A stretch of 64,000 nt of DNA, taken from positions 1 to 64,000 of the forward strand of contig CAVVRF010000043.1 of NCBI GenBank assembly GCA_963750535.1. The letters run 5' to 3'. Source of the DNA: JAKFWF01 sp963750535. Its GTDB lineage: Bacteria > Pseudomonadota > Alphaproteobacteria > Rhizobiales > Hyphomicrobiaceae. The notes beneath the pieces are model-generated. The model ran no database searches. It was not told where the DNA came from and was given only the letters and a program-made list of their open reading frames with translations. Position 1 is the stretch's first letter; each line of letters starts with the position of its first letter. Positions 15,839 to 25,539 of the stretch are shown here, piece after piece. A program made the translations under genes and the position numbers.

Positions 15839-16375
15839 ATGCCGACAAATACCACCGCGCCCGAACTGATCTGGATCACGCCCACGTTCGCCGTGGCCTC
15901 GGCGCTTGCTGCCGAGGATTTTGCCGGACTGGCACAACTCGGGATCAAGGCCATTGTCTCCAACCGGCCCGATGGCGAAGAGGGCGAGCAGCTGCTGGCC
16001 AAGCGCGAGGCGGCGCTGGCTTGGCGGTCGGGCATGGCGTTTCGCCATGTCCCCGCCGACAAGCATGAGTTGTTCACAGATGCGGTGGTCGAGGCCATGG
16101 CGGATGCGCTCGCCGGCCTCGAGGGGCCGGTCGTGGCCCACTGCAAGTCCGGGATGCGATCGGCGATCGTCTGGGCGGCCGCCAGTGCCCGCAGCCAGCC
16201 CGTTGATTGCGTCCTCGCCGCCCTGGGCAAGGCCGGCTTCGACCTCGAGGCGATCAGGGATGATCTCGAAGCCCAGGCCGATCGCCGGCGCTGGTTGGGA
16301 CGCGCGCAGGCGCTCGATTGCGCCGCGGCCTGGGACGCGGTGTCCGGCGGCGTGGCGGCGCGCGCCGCTGCCTAG
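15839..16375 (+). CDS. DUF442 (BLH) sulfurtransferase/phosphatase-like protein
   Basis: A 178-residue protein of the TIGR01244/DUF442 group, a dual-specificity-phosphatase-like fold sometimes fused to persulfide dioxygenases (Blh). The P-loop is VAHCKSGMRSA, with the reactive Cys and following Arg conserved, and the early segment GLAQLGIKAIVSNRPDGEEG is typical. ATG 15839 follows CGGAGA at a good distance; the frame is open to 15818. A role in sulfide or persulfide handling is possible by family, but no sulfide genes are next to it. Confidence 0.8.
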   Translation: MPTNTTAPELIWITPTFAVASALAAEDFAGLAQLGIKAIVSNRPDGEEGEQLLAKREAALAWRSGMAFRHVPADKHELFTDAVVEAMADALAGLEGPVVAHCKSGMRSAIVWAAASARSQPVDCVLAALGKAGFDLEAIRDDLEAQADRRRWLGRAQALDCAAAWDAVSGGVAARAAA

Positions 16376-16420
16376 CGTCCATCCGGGACGGCACGCAGAT
16401 TGCCTCTTCCTGCGGCCCGC

Positions 16421-16494
16421 CTAGTGTCCCGATCGCGAAGTTCGCTTCCTTCGCATGGCTATCGGACGAACTTCGCGATCGATAAGGACACTAG
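16421..16494. repeat. CTAG-bounded palindrome, copy A
   Basis: Outer arms ctagtgtcc (16421-16429) and ggacactag (16486-16494). Inner arms gatcgcgaagttcg (16431-16444) and cgaacttcgcgatc (16467-16480). About 22 bases lie in the loop. It would fold into one long stem with a small asymmetry. At least four related copies occur between genes in this window (16508, 36192, 44371, 44462). Confidence 0.85.
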
Positions 16495-16507
16495 CAAATC
16501 CAAGCTT

Positions 16508-16585
16508 CTAGTGTGGCTTATGATTTCGAAGTCCGCACCGGAGTATGCCGCAAGTATGAAGCGGACTTCGAAATCGCCACACTAG
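16508..16585. repeat. CTAG-bounded palindrome, copy B
   Basis: Outer arms ctagtgtgg (16508-16516) and ccacactag (16577-16585). Inner arms gatttcgaagtccgc (16522-16536) and gcggacttcgaaatc (16561-16575). It is only 13 bases after copy A. The arms differ from those of copy A at several positions, but each pair remains complementary, so base pairing rather than primary sequence is conserved. Confidence 0.85.
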
Positions 16586-16713
16586 CGCTGACTTCCGGCA
16601 CGTCGCACGGGACGCGACCGCTGATTGCGGAAACGATCCATTTGCACCTACAATTCCAAAGCGAGTGATTTAGCTCTCGATATTTTTGTCCAGGTCATTG
16701 GAGGGGGCGCTGA

Positions 16714-18687
16714 ATGCAGCGACCGCGGCTGATTGCGACCGGGCCGGTCTGTGCTCGTGCTCTCGAATTGATTGCGACTGATCCGCAAGCCAGGCGCGAG
16801 TACGACGGGCTTATCGTTCGCATTGAGACGATCTTCGACATGACGCTCCTGTCTTACGGCGAGGAGCCGATTGCGCCGCCCATCACTCTGATGTCGCCTA
16901 TCGTTCTGCCGGCCGATGTGCCGACCGAGTTCGCGCTGTCGGTATCCGAGCCGGAGGCCTCGCCGCTCGACTTTCTCCCCAGCGTCGGCAGCTTCGAGCC
17001 GGCGCCGCTGCCGGCGGGGTCGCACCTCGGCGGCGGCATGATACTCCAGGCACTGGGGTTCGAGCCGAAGGGCTTTTCGGCGAACGAGATCGCCAAGGCG
17101 GCCCTCAGCCGCCTGCAGGCGTTGGGGTTGGCCTGGCAGCTCACGCAGGACCAGAAATATGCGAAACGAGGCATCGACGAGATGATGGCCCTGTGCGCCC
17201 TGCCGCACTGGGGCAAGCAGTTTCTGGCCACCGCCACGATCATGCAGGCACTCGCGATCGGCTATGACTGGCTCCACGATCAAATGAGCGCGGCGCAGCG
17301 TGCGACCGTCATCGAGGCGTTGATCGACATGGGGTTGGCCCCCGCGCTGGCGGCCTTCGACAGCAAGCCGCAGCCGAACTGGATCCGGCTGTCGAACAAC
17401 TGGAACATCGTCTGCAACGCATCGATCATCATGACCGCCTTGGCGATCGGTCCCGATGTCGACGATCCGCGGGTCGACCGCGCGAAAGAGCTGGCGCTGT
17501 CGTCGCTAGGGACCGGGCTCGAACTGCTCGACCGCGACGGATCCTGGCGGCTCGAGGGGCCAGGTTACTGGCACCTCGCGACGGAACACCTCACGTACCT
17601 GCTGGCGTCGCTGGCGACGGTCGGAGAGGAGTTGCCGGCCGGCTTCGACACATCCGGAATCGAGGCGACAGGCGACTACCGTTGCTACATGTCGGGGCCC
17701 ACCAACGCGCTGTTCAACTTCGGCGACAGTCCGGAGCGCCGGCCGGGCCTGTGGTGGCTGCGATGGCTCGGCAGCCGATACGGGCGCGCGCACTACCATG
17801 AAATTGCCGAGGACCGGACCGGCGCAGGCGGTGCCGCGCCTGAGATTCACCCGATGGACGTGATCTGGCGGCGACCATCGCCGCCGGCTCCGTCGCCATC
17901 TGCCCTGGCGAGCCTGCCGACTGTCGCGGTCTTTTGCGAGACGGCCGTCATGCGCAGTGCATGGGGCGATCCGAAAGCAGCCTACGTCGGCATCAAGGGT
18001 GGCGAGACCAGCGGCCGGCGCAGCCACACGCACCTCGACCTCGGTCATTTCGTCTATGAGATCGGCGGCGTGCGCTGGGCGATCGATCTCGAGCCGGACG
18101 AGTATTCCGACTGCTATCTGGCGCCGCCCGAGCGCTATAAATTCTACCGTGCGAACACCCACGGCCACAATGCCCTGATCATCGAGGGTCACGACCAGGT
18201 CTACACCCCGTTCGGCGACCCGGCGCCGCCGGTTGCCGCGACGTTCTCCCAACCGATCCAGCACGCCGGCGCGACGTCGATCGCGATCGACCTGTCCGCC
18301 GCCTATCCGGATACGCGCAGCGTCCGGCGCACCTTCACCCTGGACGCCGACGGCAGCCTGACGATCGTCGACGAGATCGCGGTCGACAAGCCGATCTCTA
18401 ACGTCGTCTGGAGCCTGCATACCAGGGCTGCCGTTTATTGCAGCGGCAACCGCGCCGAGCTCGAGTCGGCAGCAGGCGAAGGTCGGCCGGAGCTCGTGCT
18501 TCGGGCCGAGCTGCAGGGTGTCGACGGCGCGGTGTTCGAGGCTTTGCCGGCAGGCGCGGACGCGCCGCATGCGGCGTGCGAAATGACGGAAGCGCCGAGC
18601 AGCGACACCACCCGGCTGGCAATTAGGCTCGGCGAGGTGCGCGCCGACCTGCGGCTGACTGTACGCCTGTCGCTCGACCGCCACTGA
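16714..18687 (+). CDS. Heparinase II/III-family protein
   Basis: A 657-residue protein with the two-part layout of heparinase II/III lyases. An N-terminal alpha/alpha toroid (residues about 100-330) includes WIRLSNNWNIVCNASIIMTA. A C-terminal beta-sandwich starts near GGETSGRRSHTHLDLGHFVY and later has YKFYRANTHGHNALIIEGHD. The conserved His/Asn/Tyr-rich positions of the family's active site are present. No signal peptide is obvious at the annotated N-terminus, which is unusual for a polysaccharide lyase. It could act on an intracellular oligosaccharide or the start may be mis-set. No other carbohydrate genes are adjacent. Substrate unknown. Confidence 0.82.
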   Translation: MQRPRLIATGPVCARALELIATDPQARREYDGLIVRIETIFDMTLLSYGEEPIAPPITLMSPIVLPADVPTEFALSVSEPEASPLDFLPSVGSFEPAPLPAGSHLGGGMILQALGFEPKGFSANEIAKAALSRLQALGLAWQLTQDQKYAKRGIDEMMALCALPHWGKQFLATATIMQALAIGYDWLHDQMSAAQRATVIEALIDMGLAPALAAFDSKPQPNWIRLSNNWNIVCNASIIMTALAIGPDVDDPRVDRAKELALSSLGTGLELLDRDGSWRLEGPGYWHLATEHLTYLLASLATVGEELPAGFDTSGIEATGDYRCYMSGPTNALFNFGDSPERRPGLWWLRWLGSRYGRAHYHEIAEDRTGAGGAAPEIHPMDVIWRRPSPPAPSPSALASLPTVAVFCETAVMRSAWGDPKAAYVGIKGGETSGRRSHTHLDLGHFVYEIGGVRWAIDLEPDEYSDCYLAPPERYKFYRANTHGHNALIIEGHDQVYTPFGDPAPPVAATFSQPIQHAGATSIAIDLSAAYPDTRSVRRTFTLDADGSLTIVDEIAVDKPISNVVWSLHTRAAVYCSGNRAELESAAGEGRPELVLRAELQGVDGAVFEALPAGADAPHAACEMTEAPSSDTTRLAIRLGEVRADLRLTVRLSLDRH

Positions 18688-18700
18688 AGGCCGGGAGCCG

Positions 18701-20101
18701 TCAGCGCAGCAGGTCGGCGCTCTGGCTCGCTTGCAGCCCGGAGCGCACGGCCGCCTCCAGGACGCTGCCGCCGGCTCGCTCCGCAAGCTCCTCGGGCACG
18801 ATCCACATGCGGTAGCCGTTGCTGGTGACCGGACGCCGGCAGGCGATGCGACCGCTCTCGAGCCGGCAATCGGAATCCGCCGCGATGATCTGACTTTCGC
18901 GCCGGTCGTGCACCATCACCTTCATGTCGACCGGTTGAACGAAGCCGCCAGAGCCGGCGAGATCGACGCCGCGGAACGTGCAGCCGAGCGAGTGCTGGCA
19001 GGCGCCGGCGCGGCGGCCCAGGGTATTGCCGATACCCAGGGCGCGGCCGCGAGACTCAAGCCGTGCGGGTTGGGCGGCGCCCTCGCTGATGTAGCAGCCG
19101 TCGCGCACGCACAGAATTGGATCGGCCGACTTGTTGAAGCGCCGTATTCCTTTGGCGCCTGGCTCCAAGACGATCAGGATGGTGGCCCTGGCCGGCATGC
19201 TGCCTGGGCGTGCCAATGACATGACGCTCTCCGTGGCCGAGGCCTGATCGGCTTGCGGGGCCGATAGCGCCGCATCCTTGCGCGCCAACTCGGTCGCCTT
19301 GGCTTCGCGGGCGGCTTCTGCGGCGCGCAGCTTCTCGGCCAGCAACTTGGCTTCGGCCTCGCGCCGCGCCTCGAGAGCCTTCAATTCCGCCTGACGCTGC
19401 GCCTCGGCCGCACTCTCCTGCTCGGCCAACTGTGCTTTCGATTCGGCAAGCGCTCGTGCCGCGGCCTCGCGCTGGGCCTCTTGCTGCTTCAACTCGGCCT
19501 GACGCTGGATTTCTTCAGTGCGCTCGCGCTCGGCGGCACGTGCCTTCGCCTCGGCGATCAATGCCTCCTCAGCCAGGCGGCGGGCCTCCTCGGCCTGCTT
19601 CTGCGCATGGGCTGCCTTTGCCGCCGCAACGGCCTCGGCCTCTGCCCTTACCCGTTCCGCGGCGGCCGCCGCGACTTCCGCCTGCTCGCGCTCGATGCGG
19701 GCAGCCTCCATCTCGGCGCGACGCTCCTCGGCCTCTGCGCGCGCTCGCGCGAGCATATCCGCCTCGTCGGCTCTGACCTGCTCTGCGGCTCGTGCTGCGG
19801 CCGCGTCGGCGGCCTCCTTGCGCCCCTTCTCGGCGGCGCGCTTGGCAGCTGCAACTCGGCGAGCCTCGTCCGAGGACTTGCGGGCGGCCTCGGCCGACTT
19901 CCTTGCGGTCTCGACTTGCGCCTGGGCTTCGGCGAGCTTCTCGGATGCCGCCTGCGGCTCGCTGAAGCGTTCCGCGATCTGCTCGGCAGGGGTCTTGGCG
20001 GTGGACTGCTCGGCGGCCTCGATGCCGCATGACGCGATCAGCAGTGCGGCGGCGGCGGCAGTGAACTTGGCTGCAATCGACGACATGGAAAATCCGGTCA
20101 T
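18701..20101 (-). CDS. Lipoprotein with long Ala/Glu/Arg coiled coil
   Basis: From ATG 20101 the 466-residue product has a signal peptide and lipobox (AAALLIASCGIEAA), predicting a lipid-anchored envelope protein. Residues about 35-290 are a low-complexity coiled coil of Ala, Glu, Arg, Lys and Gln with repeating AEAQRQAELKALEARREAEA-type units. The last 180 residues are different: cysteine-containing, with GIRRFNKSADPILCVRDGCY and RLESGRIACRRPVTSNGYRM, and look like a globular domain. I do not recognise that domain. The layout resembles envelope tether or TolA-like proteins in composition only. The frame is open to 20218. Confidence 0.7.
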   Translation of the reverse strand: MTGFSMSSIAAKFTAAAAALLIASCGIEAAEQSTAKTPAEQIAERFSEPQAASEKLAEAQAQVETARKSAEAARKSSDEARRVAAAKRAAEKGRKEAADAAAARAAEQVRADEADMLARARAEAEERRAEMEAARIEREQAEVAAAAAERVRAEAEAVAAAKAAHAQKQAEEARRLAEEALIAEAKARAAERERTEEIQRQAELKQQEAQREAAARALAESKAQLAEQESAAEAQRQAELKALEARREAEAKLLAEKLRAAEAAREAKATELARKDAALSAPQADQASATESVMSLARPGSMPARATILIVLEPGAKGIRRFNKSADPILCVRDGCYISEGAAQPARLESRGRALGIGNTLGRRAGACQHSLGCTFRGVDLAGSGGFVQPVDMKVMVHDRRESQIIAADSDCRLESGRIACRRPVTSNGYRMWIVPEELAERAGGSVLEAAVRSGLQASQSADLLR

Positions 20102-20266
20102 GTTACGCCCGCTTCGCAAGCGAATTCGGCCGCCGGCAATGGCGACGAACTCGGTGCCCGCCGCCCAGCGAGCACGAGAAAGCACGAGCACGCTTATCCG
20201 CCGCGACTTTGGCAACAAAGCGGATGAGTGATTAACGAGAGCTGAATAATTTCGCGGCGCGAACGC

Positions 20267-20872
20267 TCAGAGAACGTCGAGACCGAACTCGGCGGCCGAC
20301 GCCTCGAGCCAGTGCCACAGGCTCAAAGCGAAGCTTCGCATCACCGCGATCTCGAACGTGTCGCCGGCGAGGCGGGTGACCTGGGTGTTGAGAAGGGCGA
20401 TGGGGGTGATCGCTGTATCACCAACTGAAAAGACGCTGTCGTGCAGATCGAGCATGCAGCCCTTGGCGAGCACGGCGCGAACCTTTGGCCCCGACAGGCG
20501 CAGGATGACGCGGCCGTCCGTCTGGTCGGTCACCGCGGCCAGACCCGCCAGGTCACGTGCCAGATCGGCGGCGAAGATGGCGCTGTCGTCGCCGTCGGCC
20601 ATCGCCAGCCATTGTCCGGGAGCCGTCCACACGAAGGACAAATGGTCGGAGGTCACGATCCGGGGAGTCGACGGCAGGTCGAGGCCCGTGCGCGATTTGA
20701 CCTTTTCGGCGAGCGCGGTGACTTGGCCCTTGCGCGCAGCAACGCTGGCGACAGCAACGCCGGTGCGTTCGCGCGCGACGACGCCGGCGGTGCCGGATCT
20801 GCGGCCGTGCCTGCCAGGGCTCACGGTGCCGGCCAGCGCCGAGCGCGGGGTGATAGTTGCGGCTTCAGTCAC
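20267..20872 (-). CDS. soxG: Sarcosine oxidase gamma subunit
   Basis: A 201-residue protein from GTG 20872, overlapping the end of soxA by eight bases. It has the SoxG features: KSRTGLDLPSTPRIVTSDHL near the middle, WTAPGQWLAMADGDDSAIFA, and CMLDLHDSVFSVGDTAITPI followed by FEIAVMRSFALSLWHWLEAS at the end. SoxG is a structural subunit of heterotetrameric sarcosine oxidase, which oxidatively demethylates sarcosine to glycine with transfer of the methyl carbon to tetrahydrofolate. It is the last gene of soxBDAG. Confidence 0.92.
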   Translation of the reverse strand: MTEAATITPRSALAGTVSPGRHGRRSGTAGVVARERTGVAVASVAARKGQVTALAEKVKSRTGLDLPSTPRIVTSDHLSFVWTAPGQWLAMADGDDSAIFAADLARDLAGLAAVTDQTDGRVILRLSGPKVRAVLAKGCMLDLHDSVFSVGDTAITPIALLNTQVTRLAGDTFEIAVMRSFALSLWHWLEASAAEFGLDVL

Positions 20873-23844
20873 GCAGGCGCACTCCATCGGGATCCACGAA
20901 AATCGGCGAGCATACTTCCACCGGCGTGTCGGTGCCGCGGAGTGGATCGGCAACGCGAACGATCTCGCCATGACGCTTGGGACCGTTCGCCAGCAGGCCG
21001 ATGCCGATCCAGCATTCAAGCGCCGGTGAATAGGCGGTCGAGGTCACATAGCCCTGATCATGCTCGGCCGTCGCGGGAGCGTCCTTGGGCACGAAATGAC
21101 CGCCGGCGCGAAGACGGGCGGTCTTGTCGACTGGCTTGATGCCGACGAGGGTCGGCCGGCTCGCATCGACCAGCGCCGGCCGCTCCTTCATGACCCGGCC
21201 GATGTAATCCTTCTTCGACGACTGCATCTTGCCGAGGCCGAGATCGCGAGCGGTGGTCTGGCCATTGAGCTCCGAGCCGGCAACGTGGCCCTTCTCGATG
21301 CGCATGACGTTCAGTGCCTCGAGCCCGTAGGGCGTGACCCCGAACGGGGCACCAGCCGTCATCAGCGCCTCGGCGAGCGCCACGCCGAAGCGGGCCGGCA
21401 TGGCGATTTCGTAGGCGAGCTCGCCGGAGAAGGAAATGCGGAACAGCCGCGCCGGCAGGCCGCCCAGGGCGGTCATGCCGGCCGCCGCCATGTAGGGGAG
21501 CGCGCCATTCGAGATGTCGTGCTGCTTGTCGATGACGCGTGCGCAGCAACTCGCGGGACTTCGGACCGGCGACCGAGAATTGCGCCCACTGGTCCGAGAC
21601 CGAGATCATCTGCACGTCGAGGTCGGGAAACAGCACCTGGTGGCAGAATTCGAGATGCTGCATCACCTTGCCGGCATTGGCGGTGGTGGTGGTCATCAGG
21701 AAGTGGTCGGGCGCCAGCCGCGAGGTGGTGCCGTCGTCCATGACGAAGCCGTCCTCGCGCAGCATCAGGCCGTAGCGGGCACGGCCGACTGCAAGGTTGG
21801 AGAACGTGTTGGTGTAGACGAGGTCGAGGAAGCGGCCGGCGTCGGCGCCCTGGATGTCGATCTTGCCGAGGGTCGAGACGTCGCAGATGCCGACGCTGCC
21901 GCGCACCGCTCGTACCTCGCGCATCGTCGCATCGAACCAGTCTTTCTCGCCGGGTCGCGGGAAATAGGCAGCACGAAGCCAAACGCCGGCCTCGATGAAG
22001 CTGGCCCCTTGCGCCTGCGCCCAGGCATGGGCGGGCGACAGCCTGGTGGCGCGGAAGTCCTTCCCGCGGTGGTGGCCGGTGAGCGCGCCAAACGATACCG
22101 GCGTGTAGGGTGGGCGGAACACCGTGGTGCCGGTCTCGCCGATGGTCTTGGCGGACAGCTCGGCCATCACCGCGAGACCGTTGACATTGGCGGTCTTGCC
22201 CTGGTCGGTCGCCATGCCGAGGGTGGTGTAGCGCTTCAGATGCTCGACGCGCGAGAAGCCTTCGCGTCGCGCCAGCTCGACGTCGCCGGTCGTGACATCG
22301 TTCTGGAGATCGATGAAGGCCTTGCCCTTGGACGACTTCACCCTCCACAGCGGCGACGTCGCGGTGCTTTCGGGGTCGGCCTCCGGCACCTCGATCTGGG
22401 CCCGGCGATGGCCGCACGATCCGGCTGCGTCGAGTCCAGCCGCGGCGCCGGCGGCAAGGCAGTCGTGCAGCGCGAAGGTGCCGTTCGCCGCGCCGGCGAC
22501 GGCCATGCCGGGCGGCAACTCGCCCGGTACAAAAGCGGCGAGCGAATCGCTCCACACCGGCCTGGCGCCGAGATGGGAGGTCAGATGCACGGTCGGGCTC
22601 CAGCCGCCGGAGACCGCCACCAGATCGCAGTCGATCCGCTGGCTGCCGGTGCTGGTCTCGATATCGACACCCTGCACGCGAAGGTTGCCGTGGACACGCG
22701 AGATGACACCGGCGATCAGGCGGGCGCCGACGTTCTGCGCCGCCTGTTTCACCAGCGCGCTCGCGGTCGGCCGAGGCTCGATGACCGCTTCGACGATTGC
22801 GCCGGCGCGGGTGACGTCGCCGATGGTCAGGGCCGCCTCGTCATTGTTGGCGAACACCACGACCCGTTCGCCCGGCGCGACGGCGAAACGATTGATGTAG
22901 GTGCGGACGGCGCCGGCGAGCATCACGCCGGGGCGGTCGTTGTCGCCGAACACCAACGGCCGCTCGATCGACCCGGCGCATAGCACCGCGCGCTTCGCCA
23001 TGATCCGCCAGCTGCGTTGCCGCGGCTGGTAGGCGGGCGGCTCGATCAGGTGATCGCTGACGCGCTCGACGGCGCCATAGACGCCGCCGTCGTACACGCC
23101 GAACACCGTGGTGCGGGCCATTAGCCGGACCTCCGGCATGGCGGCGAGCTCGGCAATCGTCTGCGCTGCCCATTCGGCGGCGCCGATGCGGTCGATCTCG
23201 CGGCGCTCGGCAAGCGCCCGTCCGCCCATCACGAAGTCCTCGTCGACAAGGATCACCCGCGCGCCCGAACGGCCGGCGGCGAGCGCCGCCATCAGGCCGG
23301 CCGCGCCAGCCCCGATCACCAGCACGTCGCAGTGCGCGTAGGCCTTCTCGTAGGTGTCGGGATCATCGACGCCGGCGGCACGGCCAAGGCCGGCGGCCCT
23401 GCGGATCAGCGGCTCGTAGACCTTCTCCCAGAACGAAGCCGGCCACATGAAGGTCTTGTAGTAGAAGCCGGCCGCCAAGACGGGCGACAGCAGCCCGTTG
23501 ATCCCCATTACGTCAAACGCCAGCGACGGCCACCGGTTCTGGCTCTTCGCCTCGAGGCCGTCGTAGAGCTCGGCGGTGGTGGCGCGCGTGTTCGGCTCGC
23601 GGCGGGCGCCGGAGCGCAGCTCGACGATCGCGTTCGGCTCCTCGGGGCCGGCCGAGAGTATGCCGCGCGGCCGATGGTACTTGAACGATCGGCCGACCAG
23701 CGCGACGTTGTTGGCCAGAAGTGCCGAGGCGAGTGTATCGCCGGCATGTCCCTGGTAGTTGCGGCCGTCGAACTTGAACAGCAGCGGCTTGCTGCGGTCG
23801 ACCAGGCCGCCGGTGGCGATGCGGTTGGGTTGCGTCACGCTCAT
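20865..23844 (-). pseudogene. soxA: Sarcosine oxidase alpha subunit, frameshifted
   Basis: From ATG 23844, overlapping soxD by ATGA. The product shows an N-terminal 2Fe-2S-like/NAD-site region (KPLLFKFDGRNYQGHAGDTL), a dinucleotide-binding motif (CDVLVIGAGAAGLMAALAAG) and a C-terminal GcvT-like folate domain. The frame breaks at about 21537, where an extra C follows RELLRT. The next frame resumes VIDKQHDISNGALPYMAAAG and runs to 20865. Removing the base restores about 992 residues, the normal length. The intact neighbours and single-base nature leave sequencing error possible. Confidence 0.9.
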
Positions 23845-24131
23845 GACTGCGGCCTCGCCGCTGACGCGGCAACTGCCGGGCCGGCAATCTCGTGCGTGCG
23901 CACGTTGCGCGTCACCACCAGCCACTGGTGGCAGCCGCCCTGGTGATACCACAGCTCCCGATGCTGCCCGGCGGGGTTGTCGCGCAGGTATACGTACTCG
24001 TGCCACAGATCGAGCGTGGCGTCGTCGATCGGCCGCTCGACCGGAGTGACCGGACGCCGGACCGTCGCGTCGCCGAGGCAAACGAATTCCTGGGCGTCGC
24101 GCAGGCCGCAGTGGGGACAGGTGATGCGCAT
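23841..24131 (-). CDS. soxD: Sarcosine oxidase delta subunit
   Basis: A 96-residue zinc-binding subunit beginning MRITCPHCGLRDAQEFVCLG, with the CPHCG pair, RPVTPVERPIDDATLDLWHE and YHQGGCHQWLVVTRNVRTHE, as in SoxD. It starts 17 bases after soxB and overlaps soxA by four bases, so the three are co-transcribed and probably translationally coupled. Confidence 0.93.
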   Translation of the reverse strand: MRITCPHCGLRDAQEFVCLGDATVRRPVTPVERPIDDATLDLWHEYVYLRDNPAGQHRELWYHQGGCHQWLVVTRNVRTHEIAGPAVAASAARPQS

Positions 24132-24147
24132 CGGCGGCGGTAATCCC

Positions 24148-25398
24148 TCAGTGCAGGTTGGGCTGGGCGCCGGCGCCCTTCTCGTCGATCAGTCTGCCGG
24201 TGCGGAAGCGATCGAGGCGGAAGGCGGCGTTCAACTGATGCGGCTCGTCGCGGGCTATGGTGTGCGCGAAGCACCAGCCGGAGGCGGGTGTCGCCTTGAA
24301 GCCGCCATAGCACCAGCCGGCATTGAGATAGAGTCCGTCGATCGGCGTCTTGTCGATGATCGGCGAGCCGTCCATGCTCATGTCCATGATGCCGCCCCAT
24401 GAGCGCAGCACGCGCAGGCGGCCGACCAGCGGCATCATCGCCATCGCCTCCTCGGCGACGTCCTCGACGATTGGCAGATTGCCGCGCTGGGCATAGGAAT
24501 TGTAGCCGTCGATGCCGCCGCCGAACACCAGGCCGCCCTTGTTCGACTGGCTGATGTAGAAATGGCCGGCGCCGAACGTGACGACGCCCGGGACGAGCGG
24601 TTTCACGCCTTCCGACACGAACGCCTGCAGCACGTGGCTCTCGATCGGCAGCTTGAGGCCGGCCATGGCGGCGACCCGCGACGAGTTGCCGGCGCAGGCA
24701 AGGCCGACTTTCTTCGCGCCGATGAAGCCCCTCTGGGTTTCGACGCCGAGCACGCGACCATTCTCGATACGAATGCCGGTGACCTCGCAATTCTGGATCA
24801 GGTCGACGCCTCGGCTGTCGGCGGCCCGTGCATAGCCCCAGGCGACCGCATCGTGGCGCACGTTGCCGCCGCGCGGCTGCAGCAGTCCGCCGTGGATCGG
24901 AAAGCGGGCGTTGTCGAAATCGAGCATCGGGTAGAGCTTGCGCACGCCTTCGCGATCGAGCAGCTCGGCATCGATCCCGAGCAGCCGCATGGCGTTGCCG
25001 CGCCGCGCATAGGCGTCGCGCTGGCTGTCCGAATGATAGAGGTTGAGGCAGCCGCGCTGCGACACCATCGCGTTGTAGTTTATGTCCTGCTCGAGCCCTT
25101 CCCACAGCTTCAGTGAATGCTCGTAGAACGGCGTATTGCCGGGCAGCAGGTAGTTCGAGCGGATGATCGTGGTGTTGCGGCCGACGTTGCCGGAGCCGAG
25201 ATAGCCCTTTTCGACCACCGCGACATTGGTCAGGCCGTGATTCTTGGCGAGGTAGTAGGCGGTGGCAAGGCCATGGCCGCCACCGCCGACGATCACTGCA
25301 TCATAGGACGCCTTTGGCGTCGGCTCGCGCCAGACCGGTTTCCAGCCCCGCTGGCCCTGCAGCGCCTGGGCGAGGATCGAGAAGATCGAATAGCGCAA
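24148..25398 (-). CDS. soxB: Sarcosine oxidase beta subunit
   Basis: A 416-residue FAD-dependent oxidoreductase. It holds the covalent flavin and oxidises sarcosine. The start LRYSIFSILAQALQGQRGWK matches SoxB N-termini if the TTG at 25398 is used as initiator. GGGAAGG lies upstream; the frame is open to ATG 25494, but the extra 32 residues look non-coding. The dinucleotide site is ASYDAVIVGGGGHGLATAYY. The C-terminal part has AGWCYGGFKATPASGWCFAH. First gene of soxBDAG. Confidence 0.92.
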   Translation of the reverse strand: MRYSIFSILAQALQGQRGWKPVWREPTPKASYDAVIVGGGGHGLATAYYLAKNHGLTNVAVVEKGYLGSGNVGRNTTIIRSNYLLPGNTPFYEHSLKLWEGLEQDINYNAMVSQRGCLNLYHSDSQRDAYARRGNAMRLLGIDAELLDREGVRKLYPMLDFDNARFPIHGGLLQPRGGNVRHDAVAWGYARAADSRGVDLIQNCEVTGIRIENGRVLGVETQRGFIGAKKVGLACAGNSSRVAAMAGLKLPIESHVLQAFVSEGVKPLVPGVVTFGAGHFYISQSNKGGLVFGGGIDGYNSYAQRGNLPIVEDVAEEAMAMMPLVGRLRVLRSWGGIMDMSMDGSPIIDKTPIDGLYLNAGWCYGGFKATPASGWCFAHTIARDEPHQLNAAFRLDRFRTGRLIDEKGAGAQPNLH

Positions 25399-25539
25399 GG
25401 GGGCCTTCCCGTAGCCGTAGCCGTCGTCGTGGTTGGATGGGCCGCCAATTGAGCACGTTATGGGACGACCTTGCAACGGCCTGCACGACGGCAATCCGCG
25501 TTGCGAGGAATTCCGCGGTGCGAGCGCCGGATCAGGCGA

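Noticed and set aside
21514..22983. A 489-codon plus-strand open frame
   Set aside because: Antisense shadow of soxA.
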